A stretch of 64,000 nt of DNA from Schlesneria paludicola DSM 18645 (GTDB lineage Bacteria > Planctomycetota > Planctomycetia > Planctomycetales > Planctomycetaceae). Numbering within the stretch: the stretch's first letter is position 1; every line of letters begins with the position of its first letter. Both the position numbers and the translations under genes were made by a program. Positions 41,505-50,601 of the stretch are shown piece by piece. The stretch is from NCBI RefSeq assembly GCF_000255655.1, contig NZ_JH636436.1, positions 842,985-906,984 of the forward strand, read 5' to 3'. Under the pieces are notes generated by a model that worked only from the letters and a program-made list of their open reading frames with translations, did no database searches and had not been told where the DNA came from.

Positions 41505-41911
41505 CGGCGGCCTGTTGAAATAACGAGGCTTGCCTTCGGTCCGATGCAACAGCGTCATGACTGCGTGAATACGATTGTACCTGTTTCGCGCGATTCTCGG
41601 ACGATCGCTTTCCTACTGGTACTTAGTGGGTTTGTCCTTGCGCGGATCTCGCCCTCGTGCGTACAGGTGGCCCGAATTCGCGCTTTGCTGCGATTTTTCT
41701 GGCGGTCTCGCCAATCTAAGGTTTTTCCTGAGCTAGGTTAGCTCTTAGCGTCTCGAAGTGGCGTGGATTCTCGGTGGACGTCCGTGCTCGGACATCGTGC
41801 GCGGCACCTTCATCGAATCTCGCACATCGGATTTGGGGCCATGTTCGTTGTCTTGAATAGGTCTGTCGTCCTGAGGGCTTCTCCGTACTGTCGTTTTGTG
41901 TGGTGGCAAAG
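41505..41911. other. spacer upstream of the pseudopilin genes
   Basis: No gene seen. A small hairpin, GAGCTA/TAGCTC with a 3-nt loop (41730-41744), follows a short T run and is the only structure noted. The promoter of the TadE/TadG genes is expected here. Confidence 0.4.
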
Positions 41912-42352
41912 ATGTTGAACAGATCCAGACGTCAATCCCCGCTTCAGAATCGTTGTGTGAATCGTTGTGTGAATCGCTGTCGAGCGGGAGTCGCAGCGGC
42001 CGAGTTGGCAATTTGCCTGCCAATGCTGATGGCACTGACTTTCGGTGCGATCGAGGCCACCAACGCGATTTTCGTCAAGAAGGCCCTGGTTGAAGCCGCG
42101 TACGAAGCTGGCAATGTCGCGTCGTCGATTGGGGGTACGTCGAGCGTTGCGATCTCTCGCGCTCAAGGGGTGAGCAAATTGTTGGGGGTGAATGCCGTCA
42201 CCGTCAAAGTCTCGCCGACCGTCACCACGAACACCGCGACTGGCACACCAATTACCGTGACCTGTACGACGAGCCTGGCATCGAACAGTGTCACGGGATG
42301 GTGTATTGGAAACGTGACCTATACAGCGACCTACACTGTCATCCACTTGTAG
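41912..42352 (+). CDS. TadE-like pseudopilin
   Basis: A 146-residue protein with one transmembrane helix after a basic N-terminus (AAAELAICLPMLMALTFGAIEA), the TadE signature including the Glu after the cleavage-like site. TadE/TadF/TadG are minor pseudopilins of Flp/Tad pili. The cytoplasmic N-terminus holds a tandem NRCVNRCVNRC, coded by a 12-bp direct repeat (41948-41983). The mature part is Thr/Val/Ser-rich and has two Cys. The start may be ATG 41912 or a GTG at 41900. The VWA/TadG gene follows after 147 bp. Confidence 0.78.
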   Translation: MLNRSRRQSPLQNRCVNRCVNRCRAGVAAAELAICLPMLMALTFGAIEATNAIFVKKALVEAAYEAGNVASSIGGTSSVAISRAQGVSKLLGVNAVTVKVSPTVTTNTATGTPITVTCTTSLASNSVTGWCIGNVTYTATYTVIHL

Positions 42353-42499
42353 TCTTGTTGGGCGATGAGAGCCGCTTTTTCGGAAGCGGAGACGTCGTCC
42401 TGGCGTAGGTAGGCGATGTGATTGCCACACCGTCTCTGCCGATCGATCGAGTCAGATTTTCGAGATTTCAATCGCTTCTTAACCAGGAACGCCGAGATC

Positions 42500-43756
42500 G
42501 TGAAGACGCCGCCAACGACTACTCACTCAATCGACGAAACCCGAAATGTACGTGGTGCCATCTTACCGATGGTCGCGGCATTCATTGTCATTCTGTTTGC
42601 GATGGCGGCATTTTCCGTCGACTTGGCCTACATCGAACTCGTCAAAACCGAACTTCGTGCTGCCACCGATTCATCCGCTCGCGCGGCGGCATCGGCGCTG
42701 ATTCAAGGTGCATCGCCAACGTCCGTGGTCAATACTGCGATCAGCACCGCGTCGCTCAACAAAGTCGCGGGAAAATCACTGAAGCTCTCGTCCGCCGATG
42801 TGATCTTGGGGCAGTCGGTCATCCAGCCGAACGGCGTCTATCAGTTTCAGGCGGGCGTTCAGCCATACCAGGCGGTCCAAGTGACCTCAAGCTTGTCGAG
42901 TAAAAATGCGAATGGGAACGTCCCGCTGTTCTTTGGTCCGTTCATGGGGCTGAGTTCTTATGCTCCGACGAATACAGCTGTGGCCGCGGCTTCGTCCTGC
43001 GATGTGTGTCTGGTTCTTGATCGATCCCATTCCATGTGTTGGGATCAGACAGGCGTCTCTTGGAGCTATCCGGCGCCCGTTGGGTTGGATAAGTATGGCG
43101 TCTCGAACGTCGTGACGATGCAACCAAGTGGACTGCCGAGCGGAGTGTTTCAGCAATATCCACCGAAAAGCGGCAGCCGTTGGCTGGCGCTGCAATCGGC
43201 TGTGCAGTCGTTCTGTGATATTCTCAGTTCTGCGAATGGAGCTACACACGCGGCAGTTGTGACCTGGGCCTCGCCGACGACCGCGCAAACGATTTACTCG
43301 ACCAAGCAAGCTCCATTTCAGTTACCGGCCTCGTCTGGTGTCACAACTGATGTCGATCTGACAGCCAGCATCGGCAGTATTTCTGCCGCCGTCGCCGCCC
43401 GCTCACAGAACATGCTGCTGGGGGGAACCGATATGTATACCGGAATCGAAAAAGGGATCTCGGTCCTCAGCGGCAGCAGTTCGCGCGCTTCGGCGACGAA
43501 GGTCATGATCCTGATGACGGACGGTGACTGGAGCAGTCCCGCGGGAAATACAAACCCCGTGACGGCGGCCTCGCATGCAAAGTCGAATCGAATCGTGATT
43601 CACTGCATCTGCTTCCTGTCGAGTGCGAATCAGACGACGTGTAAAAGTATCGCATCGACGACTGGCGGAAAATTTTACTACGCCACGGATTCGGCCAGCT
43701 TAACGGCCATCTTCCAACAAATCGCGGGGACATTGCCCGTGGCGTTGACGAATTAG
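42500..43756 (+). CDS. TadG-like protein with von Willebrand factor A domain
   Basis: A 418-residue protein with a single N-terminal transmembrane helix (AILPMVAAFIVILFAMAAFSVDLAY) in a TadG-type context, followed by a mature extracytoplasmic part. A VWA domain (about 165-410) has the MIDAS motif DRSHS (DxSxS), the Thr in GGTDMYTG and Asp in LMTDGD, so divalent-metal-dependent adhesion is likely. In Tad systems TadG is a surface or pilus-associated factor. The GTG at 42500 is taken as start; TTG 42422 is possible. It lies between two TadE-like genes. Confidence 0.82.
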   Translation: MKTPPTTTHSIDETRNVRGAILPMVAAFIVILFAMAAFSVDLAYIELVKTELRAATDSSARAAASALIQGASPTSVVNTAISTASLNKVAGKSLKLSSADVILGQSVIQPNGVYQFQAGVQPYQAVQVTSSLSSKNANGNVPLFFGPFMGLSSYAPTNTAVAAASSCDVCLVLDRSHSMCWDQTGVSWSYPAPVGLDKYGVSNVVTMQPSGLPSGVFQQYPPKSGSRWLALQSAVQSFCDILSSANGATHAAVVTWASPTTAQTIYSTKQAPFQLPASSGVTTDVDLTASIGSISAAVAARSQNMLLGGTDMYTGIEKGISVLSGSSSRASATKVMILMTDGDWSSPAGNTNPVTAASHAKSNRIVIHCICFLSSANQTTCKSIASTTGGKFYYATDSASLTAIFQQIAGTLPVALTN

Positions 43757-43920
43757 GGTTGAGAAGCACGTTGATTCGTCAGGGTGCACCGTGGGGACTG
43801 CCTGTCCTGGATTGAAAACTTGGATGGCGAATAAAGCGACCCGCAGACCTCGCACTTGAGTTGTATGACGTTGCGAGCGATTTGAGGCTCGATTGTTGAT
43901 CCCCGTTGCAGCAGAGAAAA

Positions 43921-44658
43921 ATGAAAAATTCACGCAGACAATCTCAAGCTGTAGCCTGGAAAAAGGGGGCGGCGACTGTCGAGCTCGCGGTCGTGCTACC
44001 CATCCTGTTTCTGATCCTGTTCGGAGGCGTTGAATTCGCGCGGCTCGGACAAGTCTCCAACGCAGCGGCATTCGCAGCGTTTCAAGGTTGCCGGCAAGGT
44101 ATTATCACCGGTGGCACGGCGGCTTCGGTGACGACGGCTGCACAAAACGTGATGAAAGCCATTTCGGTGAACAACGCCAAGGTCACTGTCACACCCTCGG
44201 TTATTACGTCGCAGACGACGGCTGTCACAGTGGTCGTTTCGATACCGATGGACGGCGCGACCTGGATCGTACCGACCTTTACGAAAGGTCAGACGATCAA
44301 TCGAGGTTGCACGATGACCTGCCAAGGTGCAATCCCGTCGAATGTCTCGCTGCCGACATACACTGCAGTCGTTCAACCTGCCCCGCCGCCCATCGTCACA
44401 CCTCCGACGACAACGACGGGGACTGGTACGACGGGGACTGGCACGACGGGGACTGGCACGACGGGGACTGGTACGACGGGGACTGGTACGACGGGGACTG
44501 GTACGACGGGGACTGGTACGACGGGGACTGGTACGACGGGGACTGGTACGACGGGGACTGGTACGACAGGGACTGGTACGACGGGGACTGGTACAGGAAC
44601 CACAGGCTCGGGAAGCGGAACTGGAACGGGTTCGCCACCTCCCACTCTGCTGTATTAA
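43921..44658 (+). CDS. TadE-like pseudopilin with Thr/Gly repeat tail
   Basis: A 245-residue protein with the TadE helix (AATVELAVVLPILFLILFGGVEFARLG, about 17-43) and a short beta-rich domain, then a Pro-rich segment and a low-complexity tail of TTGTG units coded by a 12-copy 15-bp minisatellite. The tail is extracytoplasmic and could act as a stalk or as an O-glycosylated region (Thr-rich). The in-frame unit length means copy-number changes alter tail length without shifting frame. ATG 43921 is chosen; an in-frame TTG at 43906 is less likely. It is the third gene of the TadE-TadG-TadE set. Confidence 0.85.
   Translation: MKNSRRQSQAVAWKKGAATVELAVVLPILFLILFGGVEFARLGQVSNAAAFAAFQGCRQGIITGGTAASVTTAAQNVMKAISVNNAKVTVTPSVITSQTTAVTVVVSIPMDGATWIVPTFTKGQTINRGCTMTCQGAIPSNVSLPTYTAVVQPAPPPIVTPPTTTTGTGTTGTGTTGTGTTGTGTTGTGTTGTGTTGTGTTGTGTTGTGTTGTGTTGTGTTGTGTGTTGSGSGTGTGSPPPTLLY
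44413..44592 (+). repeat. 12-copy 15-bp minisatellite
   Basis: Twelve direct units of ACGACGGGGACTGGT run from 44413 to 44592 with only third-position changes (GGTACG/GGCACG) and one CAGGG variant. They code for TTGTG pentapeptides. Because the unit is a multiple of three and lacks stops in any frame, long spurious frames appear on both strands. Strand-slippage variation in copy number is expected. Confidence 0.95.
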
Positions 44659-45261
44659 TCGAGCTTCAAAAGGAAGCTGACGCTTGTGTTGACTCATATA
44701 ACGACTTCAGTAGTCGTAGATTTCGTCCGCCTGTTGCGGAATTTGATTCTCCATTTCCAGGTGAAAACCTCGCAACAATTGACTAACTGCGAAGCGTTCG
44801 CTAATTTATGACGACCTATTAAGTGGGTGGTATATTTCCGGTTGGATTTGATCCTTCCGCATCAGCGATGCTGACTGGCTACACCGGAAGCGCGCGTCGA
44901 CTTTCAGGAGTCTTACGCATGTGGCTTTCTCCCGTGGCCTTTCATTTCAACTTGCACGCAATCGGCCGCATCGGTGCTCGCTCAAGATCGTGTTGTGGCC
45001 GTTTTCGCGTTCTTAATCTTCGCGCGCGACAAGTCTCGCGTCACGTCTGACCGCTGCGCGAACGCGGTCACTGTGCGTTCCGGGTTTGCGCTCGATTCAG
45101 GGATTCGTCGCAATTGTGCTGCATGCACGATTGTGCTGTTGTTACTTCAAATCCTTTCGTGGTGACTTCGGATCTGAGGTCTGTTCATCGAGTCTCGCCG
45201 TCGCGAGACCGCGTGTGCCTTCATTCTCACGCAATCGCTACGTAATTTTGGAGGTTTGATC
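44659..45261. other. 603-bp spacer with two stem-loops
   Basis: No credible gene. TGACCGC/GCGGTCA (45048-45054, 45064-45070) and GTCTCGC/GCGAGAC (45192-45198, 45203-45209) are 7-bp stems. The second lies about 50 nt before the DUF1559 start. Their role is unknown; leader or terminator functions are possible. Confidence 0.4.
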
Positions 45262-46287
45262 GTGTCGTTTTCTGTCGGGTCGCAATCGTACGTGCCGCGT
45301 CGCCAACGCGGATTTACGCTCATCGAGTTGTTGGTCGTGATCGCAATTATTGGAGTTCTGGTTGCCTTGCTGTTGCCTGCCGTACAGCAAGCACGAGAAG
45401 CGGCACGTCGAACACAATGCCGAAATAATCTGAAGCAGTTTGGACTCGCACTTCACAACTACCACGATGCAAATCAGACCTTTCCACCGGGGGTTGTCCA
45501 GGTGCGAAACGCAGGTCAGAACGGCATCATTGGTGCTGGCGATCCCAACGATCAGATCCCTGCCTGGGGCTGGGGATCATTTCTCTTGCCGTACCTCGAT
45601 CAGGCGCCGCTTTACAATCAGCTTGGCCCCGGTCAGGTCACTTACAATTCGCTTGCAGTCGCCAGTTCAAACCTGATCCAGATTCCTCTCGCGGTGTTTC
45701 ACTGCCCGACCTCAACGGCTCCCCCGCTGAATGATCTTGCTGATGAATCGATCCAAACGGCGGGGCAGCAGTCTGCCGGAACGAGCAACTATGCTGCGAA
45801 CTTTGGACACAGTCGTGGCGTCGGTCCATTCCGTGTCCTGCCGGCGGCCGACAACTACACCGCGTGTTATACGGGTGCTTTTGGATTCGATTCGAAAACG
45901 CAGATTCGTGATATCACCGATGGAACTAGTAACACCGTGGCCGTTGGTGAACGTGCCTACAAAATTTCAGGAGTGGAGTTCTACGCCGCCGTCTGGCCTG
46001 GATGTGCGGTCGGGAACCGCGATAACTGCGTCGATCAACTGATGGTCACACTTCGCGGAGGAATGAATTCCGGGGCCACGCAATCGGATCGGCAAGAAAC
46101 GCTCAGCAGCGAACATGAGGGGGGGGCATTCGTGCTGTTGCTGGACGGTGCTGTCCGATTCATCTCCGAGAACATCGATTTTCGTACGGTGACCACCCCG
46201 GCGGAGCAGAACACGAATGGGCCGGTCGACAGCGTACTTGAACGCCTGTTCGCAATCCGCGACGGTCAGACCGTCGGCGAGTTCTAA
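45262..46287 (+). CDS. DUF1559 protein with prepilin-type N-terminus
   Basis: A 341-residue member of the large planctomycete DUF1559 family. The type IV prepilin-like start is clear: RGFTLIELLVVIAIIGVL with cleavage after Gly and Glu at +5. Next come QQAREAARRTQCRNNLKQFGLALHNYHD, the family hallmark, and the C-terminal HxGGAxFLLLDGAVRFI pattern (here SSEHEGGAFVLLLDG). Such proteins are processed by a prepilin peptidase and are probably pseudopilins or envelope-associated. The GTG at 45262 is the start, with GGAGG 7 nt upstream. A lipoprotein gene follows on the same strand, 122 bp away. Confidence 0.96.
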   Translation: MSFSVGSQSYVPRRQRGFTLIELLVVIAIIGVLVALLLPAVQQAREAARRTQCRNNLKQFGLALHNYHDANQTFPPGVVQVRNAGQNGIIGAGDPNDQIPAWGWGSFLLPYLDQAPLYNQLGPGQVTYNSLAVASSNLIQIPLAVFHCPTSTAPPLNDLADESIQTAGQQSAGTSNYAANFGHSRGVGPFRVLPAADNYTACYTGAFGFDSKTQIRDITDGTSNTVAVGERAYKISGVEFYAAVWPGCAVGNRDNCVDQLMVTLRGGMNSGATQSDRQETLSSEHEGGAFVLLLDGAVRFISENIDFRTVTTPAEQNTNGPVDSVLERLFAIRDGQTVGEF

Positions 46288-46409
46288 ATGTCGTTTCCCT
46301 TGTGTCCGTAACGCGTCATTGATGCATCGTCTTCTACCGCGCGGTGCGTTTCATCCACGTGGGCTCGTTGTCGTACGCGATTCGCGTCGTTTGTCGTGAA
46401 GGAGACGTG

Positions 46410-46829
46410 ATGTTCAAGTCGGAAATTCGTGTGGCGAAGTGTCTTGGCGTCACCCTTCTTTTGTTCGCACTCGCGGGCTGTGGTCGGAGTGAAGTGGAAC
46501 TGGGCAGCGTCAGCGGACGTGTCACGCTCGACGGGCAGCCGCTGCGTGGAGTGTTCATTGTGTTTCAGCCAGACAATCGGAAGCCCGCCCTGGCGCTCTT
46601 GGACTCAGACGGCAAATTCACCCTGCGGTACAACGTGAAGCACGTCGGAACCGTGGTGGGCAAACAAGGAATCTACTTGAAGAAGCCGCTCTCTGATCAA
46701 CTCGACGAAGTCCGGCAAGCAGGGATTGACGAACCATCACCGTTCCCAAAGAAGTTCGAACAGATTTTTGAAACCGTCGACGTCAAATCGGGGCGCAATC
46801 ATTTCAATCTCGAACTCAAAAGTTCATAA
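46410..46829 (+). CDS. lipoprotein with carboxypeptidase-regulatory-like fold
   Basis: A 139-residue lipoprotein: the signal ends at FALAGC with Cys24. The mature domain begins with SVSGRVTLDGQPLRGVFIVFQPD, the transthyretin-like start found in many small planctomycete lipoproteins encoded after DUF1559 genes. GGAGACG lies just before the start at 46410. Its function is unknown; a partner role with the DUF1559 protein is inferred from gene order. Confidence 0.88.
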   Translation: MFKSEIRVAKCLGVTLLLFALAGCGRSEVELGSVSGRVTLDGQPLRGVFIVFQPDNRKPALALLDSDGKFTLRYNVKHVGTVVGKQGIYLKKPLSDQLDEVRQAGIDEPSPFPKKFEQIFETVDVKSGRNHFNLELKSS

Positions 46830-46919
46830 GGTCAATTCTGCCCGCACAGGCGGGTGGGAAGTCAAACACAAATCGTTGTGTCATCATCTAGCGGATCAGG
46901 GAACTCAAAGGAGAGACGG

Positions 46920-48290
46920 ATGCATCGAATGTTGAGTATCGCGGCCGTTGTCTTCGCGGCCGTAGTCGCCACGACACCGGCCATGGGCCGCGGGCCGAAT
47001 ATCGTCTATATCATGGCAGATGACCTTGGGCCGCATGATCTGGGATGCTATGGCCAAAAGCTGATTCAAACACCCAATATCGACAAGTTGGCCATTGAGG
47101 GAACACGATACACGCAGGTTTATGCCGGTGCGTCCGTTTGTGCTCCTTCGCGAAGTGTATTGATGACCGGGCTGCACACCGGCCACACGCGCGTGCGCGG
47201 GAACCATTCGAAATTCGGGGGTGTGATTGGTGAGAGCGGCGAAAAAGGACGCGTTCCGCTCCGATCCGAAGATGTCACCGTGGCCGAAGTGCTCAAGCGA
47301 GCGGGTTACTCGACCGGGATCACCGGCAAATGGGGGCTCGGCGAACCGCACACAAACGGCGTCCCCAATCGAAAGGGATTTGATCAGTGGCTGGGATATC
47401 TGAACCAGAACGTGGCCCATTCGTACTTTCCTTCGGCCCTGTGGCTGAATGGCGAACGATTCGATCTGCCTGGCAATAGCGACGGACGCCGCCAGCAGTA
47501 TTCACATGATTTGTTCACTGGATTTGCCCTCAATTTCATCCGTGCCAATCGCGAGGAACCATTCTTTCTGTATGTTCCTTTCACGATTCCGCATGCCGCC
47601 TGGGAAGTTCCCGACCTGGGACCCTATGCAGATCAAACTTGGCCGAAAGGGGCGCGCGAGTATGCATCGATGGTCACGCGAATGGATGCCGACGTCGGTC
47701 GGATTGTGGCGTTGCTTGATGAGCTGAAACTTCGTGACAACACCATCGTCTTCTTTTGCAGTGACAACGGGGGCCCGGCTCCCTTTGGGGAAACGTTTCA
47801 GACGAACGGCGCGCTGCGGGGCAAGAAAGGGCAGGTCTACGAAGGCGGGTTGCGGGTCCCGATGATCGCGCGCTGGCCGGGACATGTTCCGGCCGGAAAA
47901 ATCAGCGATGTCCCATGGTATTTTGCGGATGTGCTGCCCACTCTGGCGGAACTCGGGGGCGGCGAAGCCCCCTCGCCGATCGACGGAGTCAGTGTCGTGC
48001 CTGTGCTCCTTGGTACCAATCAGGCTTCTGTAGATCGCTTCTTCTACTGGGAGCAAACGTCAAGCGGATTCGATCAAGCTGTTCGATGGGGAAAATGGAA
48101 AGCAGTGCGACTTGGCAAAGACCGTCCACTGGAACTCTATGACCTCTCGAACGATCCTTCGGAAACCCAGAATGTCGCCGTGTCAAATCCTGGTGTCGTC
48201 GACAAGATTGACGTTTATCTAAAGACGGCGCGAACAGAATCGGAAGATTGGCCGAGCGAACCGAAGCTTGCCACTGGACAATCAAACTGA
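46920..48290 (+). CDS. secreted sulfatase (Cys-type)
   Basis: A 456-residue type I sulfatase. Signal peptide at 1-23. The metal site starts at IMADDLGPHDLGCYG; the formylglycine motif is CAPSRSVLMTG with Cys74; GITGKWGLGEP and FFCSDNGG are further landmarks. Its length is typical of arylsulfatase A-like enzymes acting on small aryl or carbohydrate sulfates. AAAGGAGAG stands 5 nt before the start, an unusually strong site. It heads a two-gene sulfatase run and needs an FGE encoded elsewhere. Confidence 0.95.
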   Translation: MHRMLSIAAVVFAAVVATTPAMGRGPNIVYIMADDLGPHDLGCYGQKLIQTPNIDKLAIEGTRYTQVYAGASVCAPSRSVLMTGLHTGHTRVRGNHSKFGGVIGESGEKGRVPLRSEDVTVAEVLKRAGYSTGITGKWGLGEPHTNGVPNRKGFDQWLGYLNQNVAHSYFPSALWLNGERFDLPGNSDGRRQQYSHDLFTGFALNFIRANREEPFFLYVPFTIPHAAWEVPDLGPYADQTWPKGAREYASMVTRMDADVGRIVALLDELKLRDNTIVFFCSDNGGPAPFGETFQTNGALRGKKGQVYEGGLRVPMIARWPGHVPAGKISDVPWYFADVLPTLAELGGGEAPSPIDGVSVVPVLLGTNQASVDRFFYWEQTSSGFDQAVRWGKWKAVRLGKDRPLELYDLSNDPSETQNVAVSNPGVVDKIDVYLKTARTESEDWPSEPKLATGQSN

Positions 48291-48420
48291 GTCTCGCCAT
48301 TCGTTTTTTCGGAAACAGACGCCACCGGGCGGTCGACGCTGATGGAAAACTCGAGGGCCGACTTCGCCCTTGGTTGATTTCAACAGACAGTGAATCCACC
48401 ATCTCACTTGGAATGATGTC

Positions 48421-49911
48421 ATGTGTCACCGCTGCCGACTGTTTCTGCTCATGCTCATCTTGGAAGTGGTTGCCGGAACGCCGTTGACCGCAGCCGATGC
48501 CAAGCCCGTTGTCCGGCCGAATATTCTGTGGTTCATCGTCGATGATATGTCCGCCAACTTTTCCTCGTTCGGCGAACGGCAAATTCAGACACCCCACGTC
48601 GATCGGCTGGTGCGTGAGGGAACTCAGTTCACCAAATGTTTTGTCACCGCCCCCGTCTGCTCACCCTGTCGTTCGGCGCTCATCGCCGGCATGTATCAAA
48701 CGACCATCGGGGCGCACAATCATCGCAGCGGCCGAGGTGTCGAAAAGATTCATCTGCCGGCGGGAGTCGAACCGGTGCCGGTCTTGTTCCAGCGTGCGGG
48801 GTACTACACCGGCATCGGAAGCTGGCCGTCCAAAGAGAAGGGACTCGGCAAGACCGACTACAATTTTGAGTGGGATCAGCGAATGTATGACGGCAATGAC
48901 TGGTCTGGACGAAAGCCGGGACAGCCATTCTTTATGCAGGTGCAGTTACACGGTGGAAAGCATCGCCATGCCGCGAAATGGGCCGCCATCGCCGAGCGGG
49001 AACTGGGCTCGACAACGCGTCCCGATGATGTTCAGTTGCCGCCCTATTATCCGCGCGACACAGTGATTCTTCAGGATTGGGCCGAGTATCTGGACACATG
49101 CCGGCTGACGGATCAATACGTCGGCGAGGTTATGAAACGACTCGCCGATGACGGATTGCTTGAGAATACGATTGTGTTCTTCATGACCGATCATGGCATC
49201 AGCCATGCGCGGGGAAAACAGTTTCTGTATGACGAAGGTCTGCACGTGCCGTTGGTGATCCGCGGACCGGGTATCGTTCCGGGCGTGGTTCGCGATGACC
49301 TGGTCGAACACATCGATCTGGCGGCCACATCACTGGCCTTGGCGGGGATTCCCCAGCCGAAAGGGATCCAGTCGCGTGACATTCTCGCCAAGAACTATGT
49401 GCCACGTGATGCGGTCTTTGCGGCCCGGGATCGCTGTGATGAAACTGTCGAACATCTGCGAAGTGTTCGCACATCAGGCTACAAATACATTCGCAATTTT
49501 CTGCCCGAACGTCCACATCTGCAGCCGAATGCGTACAAGGATGGAAAGCTCATTATCCAGCGATTGCGTCAATTGCATGCGCAAGGCCAGCTTCCTCAAT
49601 TGACGGAAACGCTGCTGTTTGCCCCGACGCGTCCCCCTGAAGAGCTGTACGACCTGCGCGAAGATCCCTTTGAAACCAAGAATCTCGCGGGCGATTCTGG
49701 ATCGCAATCGGTGCTACTCGACCTGCGCGGACGACTTGATCGCTGGATGGACGAGACGCGCGATCAAGGCCGACAGCCCGAATCCGAGGCCCTGTACGAC
49801 AGCGACATGGCCGTCTATCTCGGTGAGCAGTCGGGACGACCGCGCGAAAAGCGAACACCGCTTGAAGAAAACGTCCAATTGATGAAGCAATGGGCGCGCG
49901 AAGGGAAATGA
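48421..49911 (+). CDS. secreted sulfatase with CSPCR motif
   Basis: A 496-residue type I sulfatase, heparan-N-sulfatase/choline-sulfatase-like in overall sequence. Signal peptide at 1-25. FIVDDMSANFSSFG gives the metal site; the modification motif is CSPCRSALIAG with Cys80, where the fourth position is Cys rather than the usual Ser or Thr; CxPxR is still met. MTDHGISHARGKQFLYDEG is the usual late metal-binding segment. The C-terminus has the family's ELYDLREDPFETKNLAGD. It follows the previous sulfatase by 130 bp in the same direction, with its stop 10 bp from the opposing gene's stop. Confidence 0.95.
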   Translation: MCHRCRLFLLMLILEVVAGTPLTAADAKPVVRPNILWFIVDDMSANFSSFGERQIQTPHVDRLVREGTQFTKCFVTAPVCSPCRSALIAGMYQTTIGAHNHRSGRGVEKIHLPAGVEPVPVLFQRAGYYTGIGSWPSKEKGLGKTDYNFEWDQRMYDGNDWSGRKPGQPFFMQVQLHGGKHRHAAKWAAIAERELGSTTRPDDVQLPPYYPRDTVILQDWAEYLDTCRLTDQYVGEVMKRLADDGLLENTIVFFMTDHGISHARGKQFLYDEGLHVPLVIRGPGIVPGVVRDDLVEHIDLAATSLALAGIPQPKGIQSRDILAKNYVPRDAVFAARDRCDETVEHLRSVRTSGYKYIRNFLPERPHLQPNAYKDGKLIIQRLRQLHAQGQLPQLTETLLFAPTRPPEELYDLREDPFETKNLAGDSGSQSVLLDLRGRLDRWMDETRDQGRQPESEALYDSDMAVYLGEQSGRPREKRTPLEENVQLMKQWAREGK

Positions 49912-49921
49912 GCCCGGTCGA

Positions 49922-50290
49922 TTATTCGGCCGCCTCGTGTTCCGGTTCGGTTGCAGGGCTGACCTTCTCTTCTTTGGGAGCCTTCGGTTTTGGCTTTTTC
50001 GTCTTTTTTTCTTCGGGGGCATCATTGCTGCCGCTTGGGAAGAGTGACGCCGCAGTCTTCTTCAGTTCCACCAGCTTCTGCTCCATCGTTTCGATCTCGG
50101 CGGCCAGTTTTCTGGCAAGCTCATCGCGCAGGTTGATGAAAGTCTGCACCTCGTCCATCAGCGGATCAAGCGACTCGCTCGAGGAGGACGGTTGATCCGT
50201 ATCGGGCTGCTGTTCGGTCTCTATGTCATGGCTGATCGGGGCTTCGGCGGCAATCACTTCTTCTGCCTCGTGTGGTCTCTTCTTGGCCAT
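49922..50290 (-). CDS. small charged coiled-coil protein
   Basis: A 122-residue hydrophilic protein. The N-terminal third is acidic, residues about 45-85 form a predicted coiled coil (INLRDELARKLAAEIETMEQ), and the tail is Lys/Pro/Glu-rich. No signal peptide or named domain. The charge pattern suggests binding to nucleic acid or to a partner protein, but this cannot be shown. ATG at 50290. Convergent with the sulfatase. Confidence 0.7.
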   Translation of the reverse strand: MAKKRPHEAEEVIAAEAPISHDIETEQQPDTDQPSSSSESLDPLMDEVQTFINLRDELARKLAAEIETMEQKLVELKKTAASLFPSGSNDAPEEKKTKKPKPKAPKEEKVSPATEPEHEAAE

Positions 50291-50601
50291 TCGTCAATCA
50301 ATCCTTGGTCTCGATGTCGTTGCGGGCCCGATTTGAGCGGGCTTTTATCAGGAAATCGAATTCTCGACAATTGGTGGCAACGAATCAGATTTTGGGGGGG
50401 ATCATCGCGATCGCGTATTCCCCTTGTCTTTGCTTTCCCCCCATCGTCGTTTCACGCTGACTCGCCGAGAAGGGAGGCCTTCTGACATCATTTCGCCATG
50501 TTGTCAGTTCCGTTCCCCCGACATCCTTGCCAGCGGCCATCCCGGTTCCCTAGAAATCTCACCCATCCCCCGACAACGCCATTTCGCAAGGAAGCGGAGA
50601 C
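50291..50601. other. spacer with plus-strand hairpin and T run
   Basis: GCCCG (50326-50330) and CGGGC (50338-50342) with a 7-nt loop, then TTTT, look like a small intrinsic terminator on the plus strand, which could stop read-through from the sulfatases. No gene is seen. GGAAGCGGAG stands just before the DUF2293 start. Confidence 0.4.

Noticed and set aside
44413-44592. CRISPR-like array
   Set aside because: The 15-bp units are contiguous and have no spacers; they code for a peptide tail.
44373-44645. Val/Pro-repeat and Ser/Tyr/Gln-repeat proteins on the minus strand
   Set aside because: They are alternative readings of the 15-bp minisatellite, which is open in every frame.
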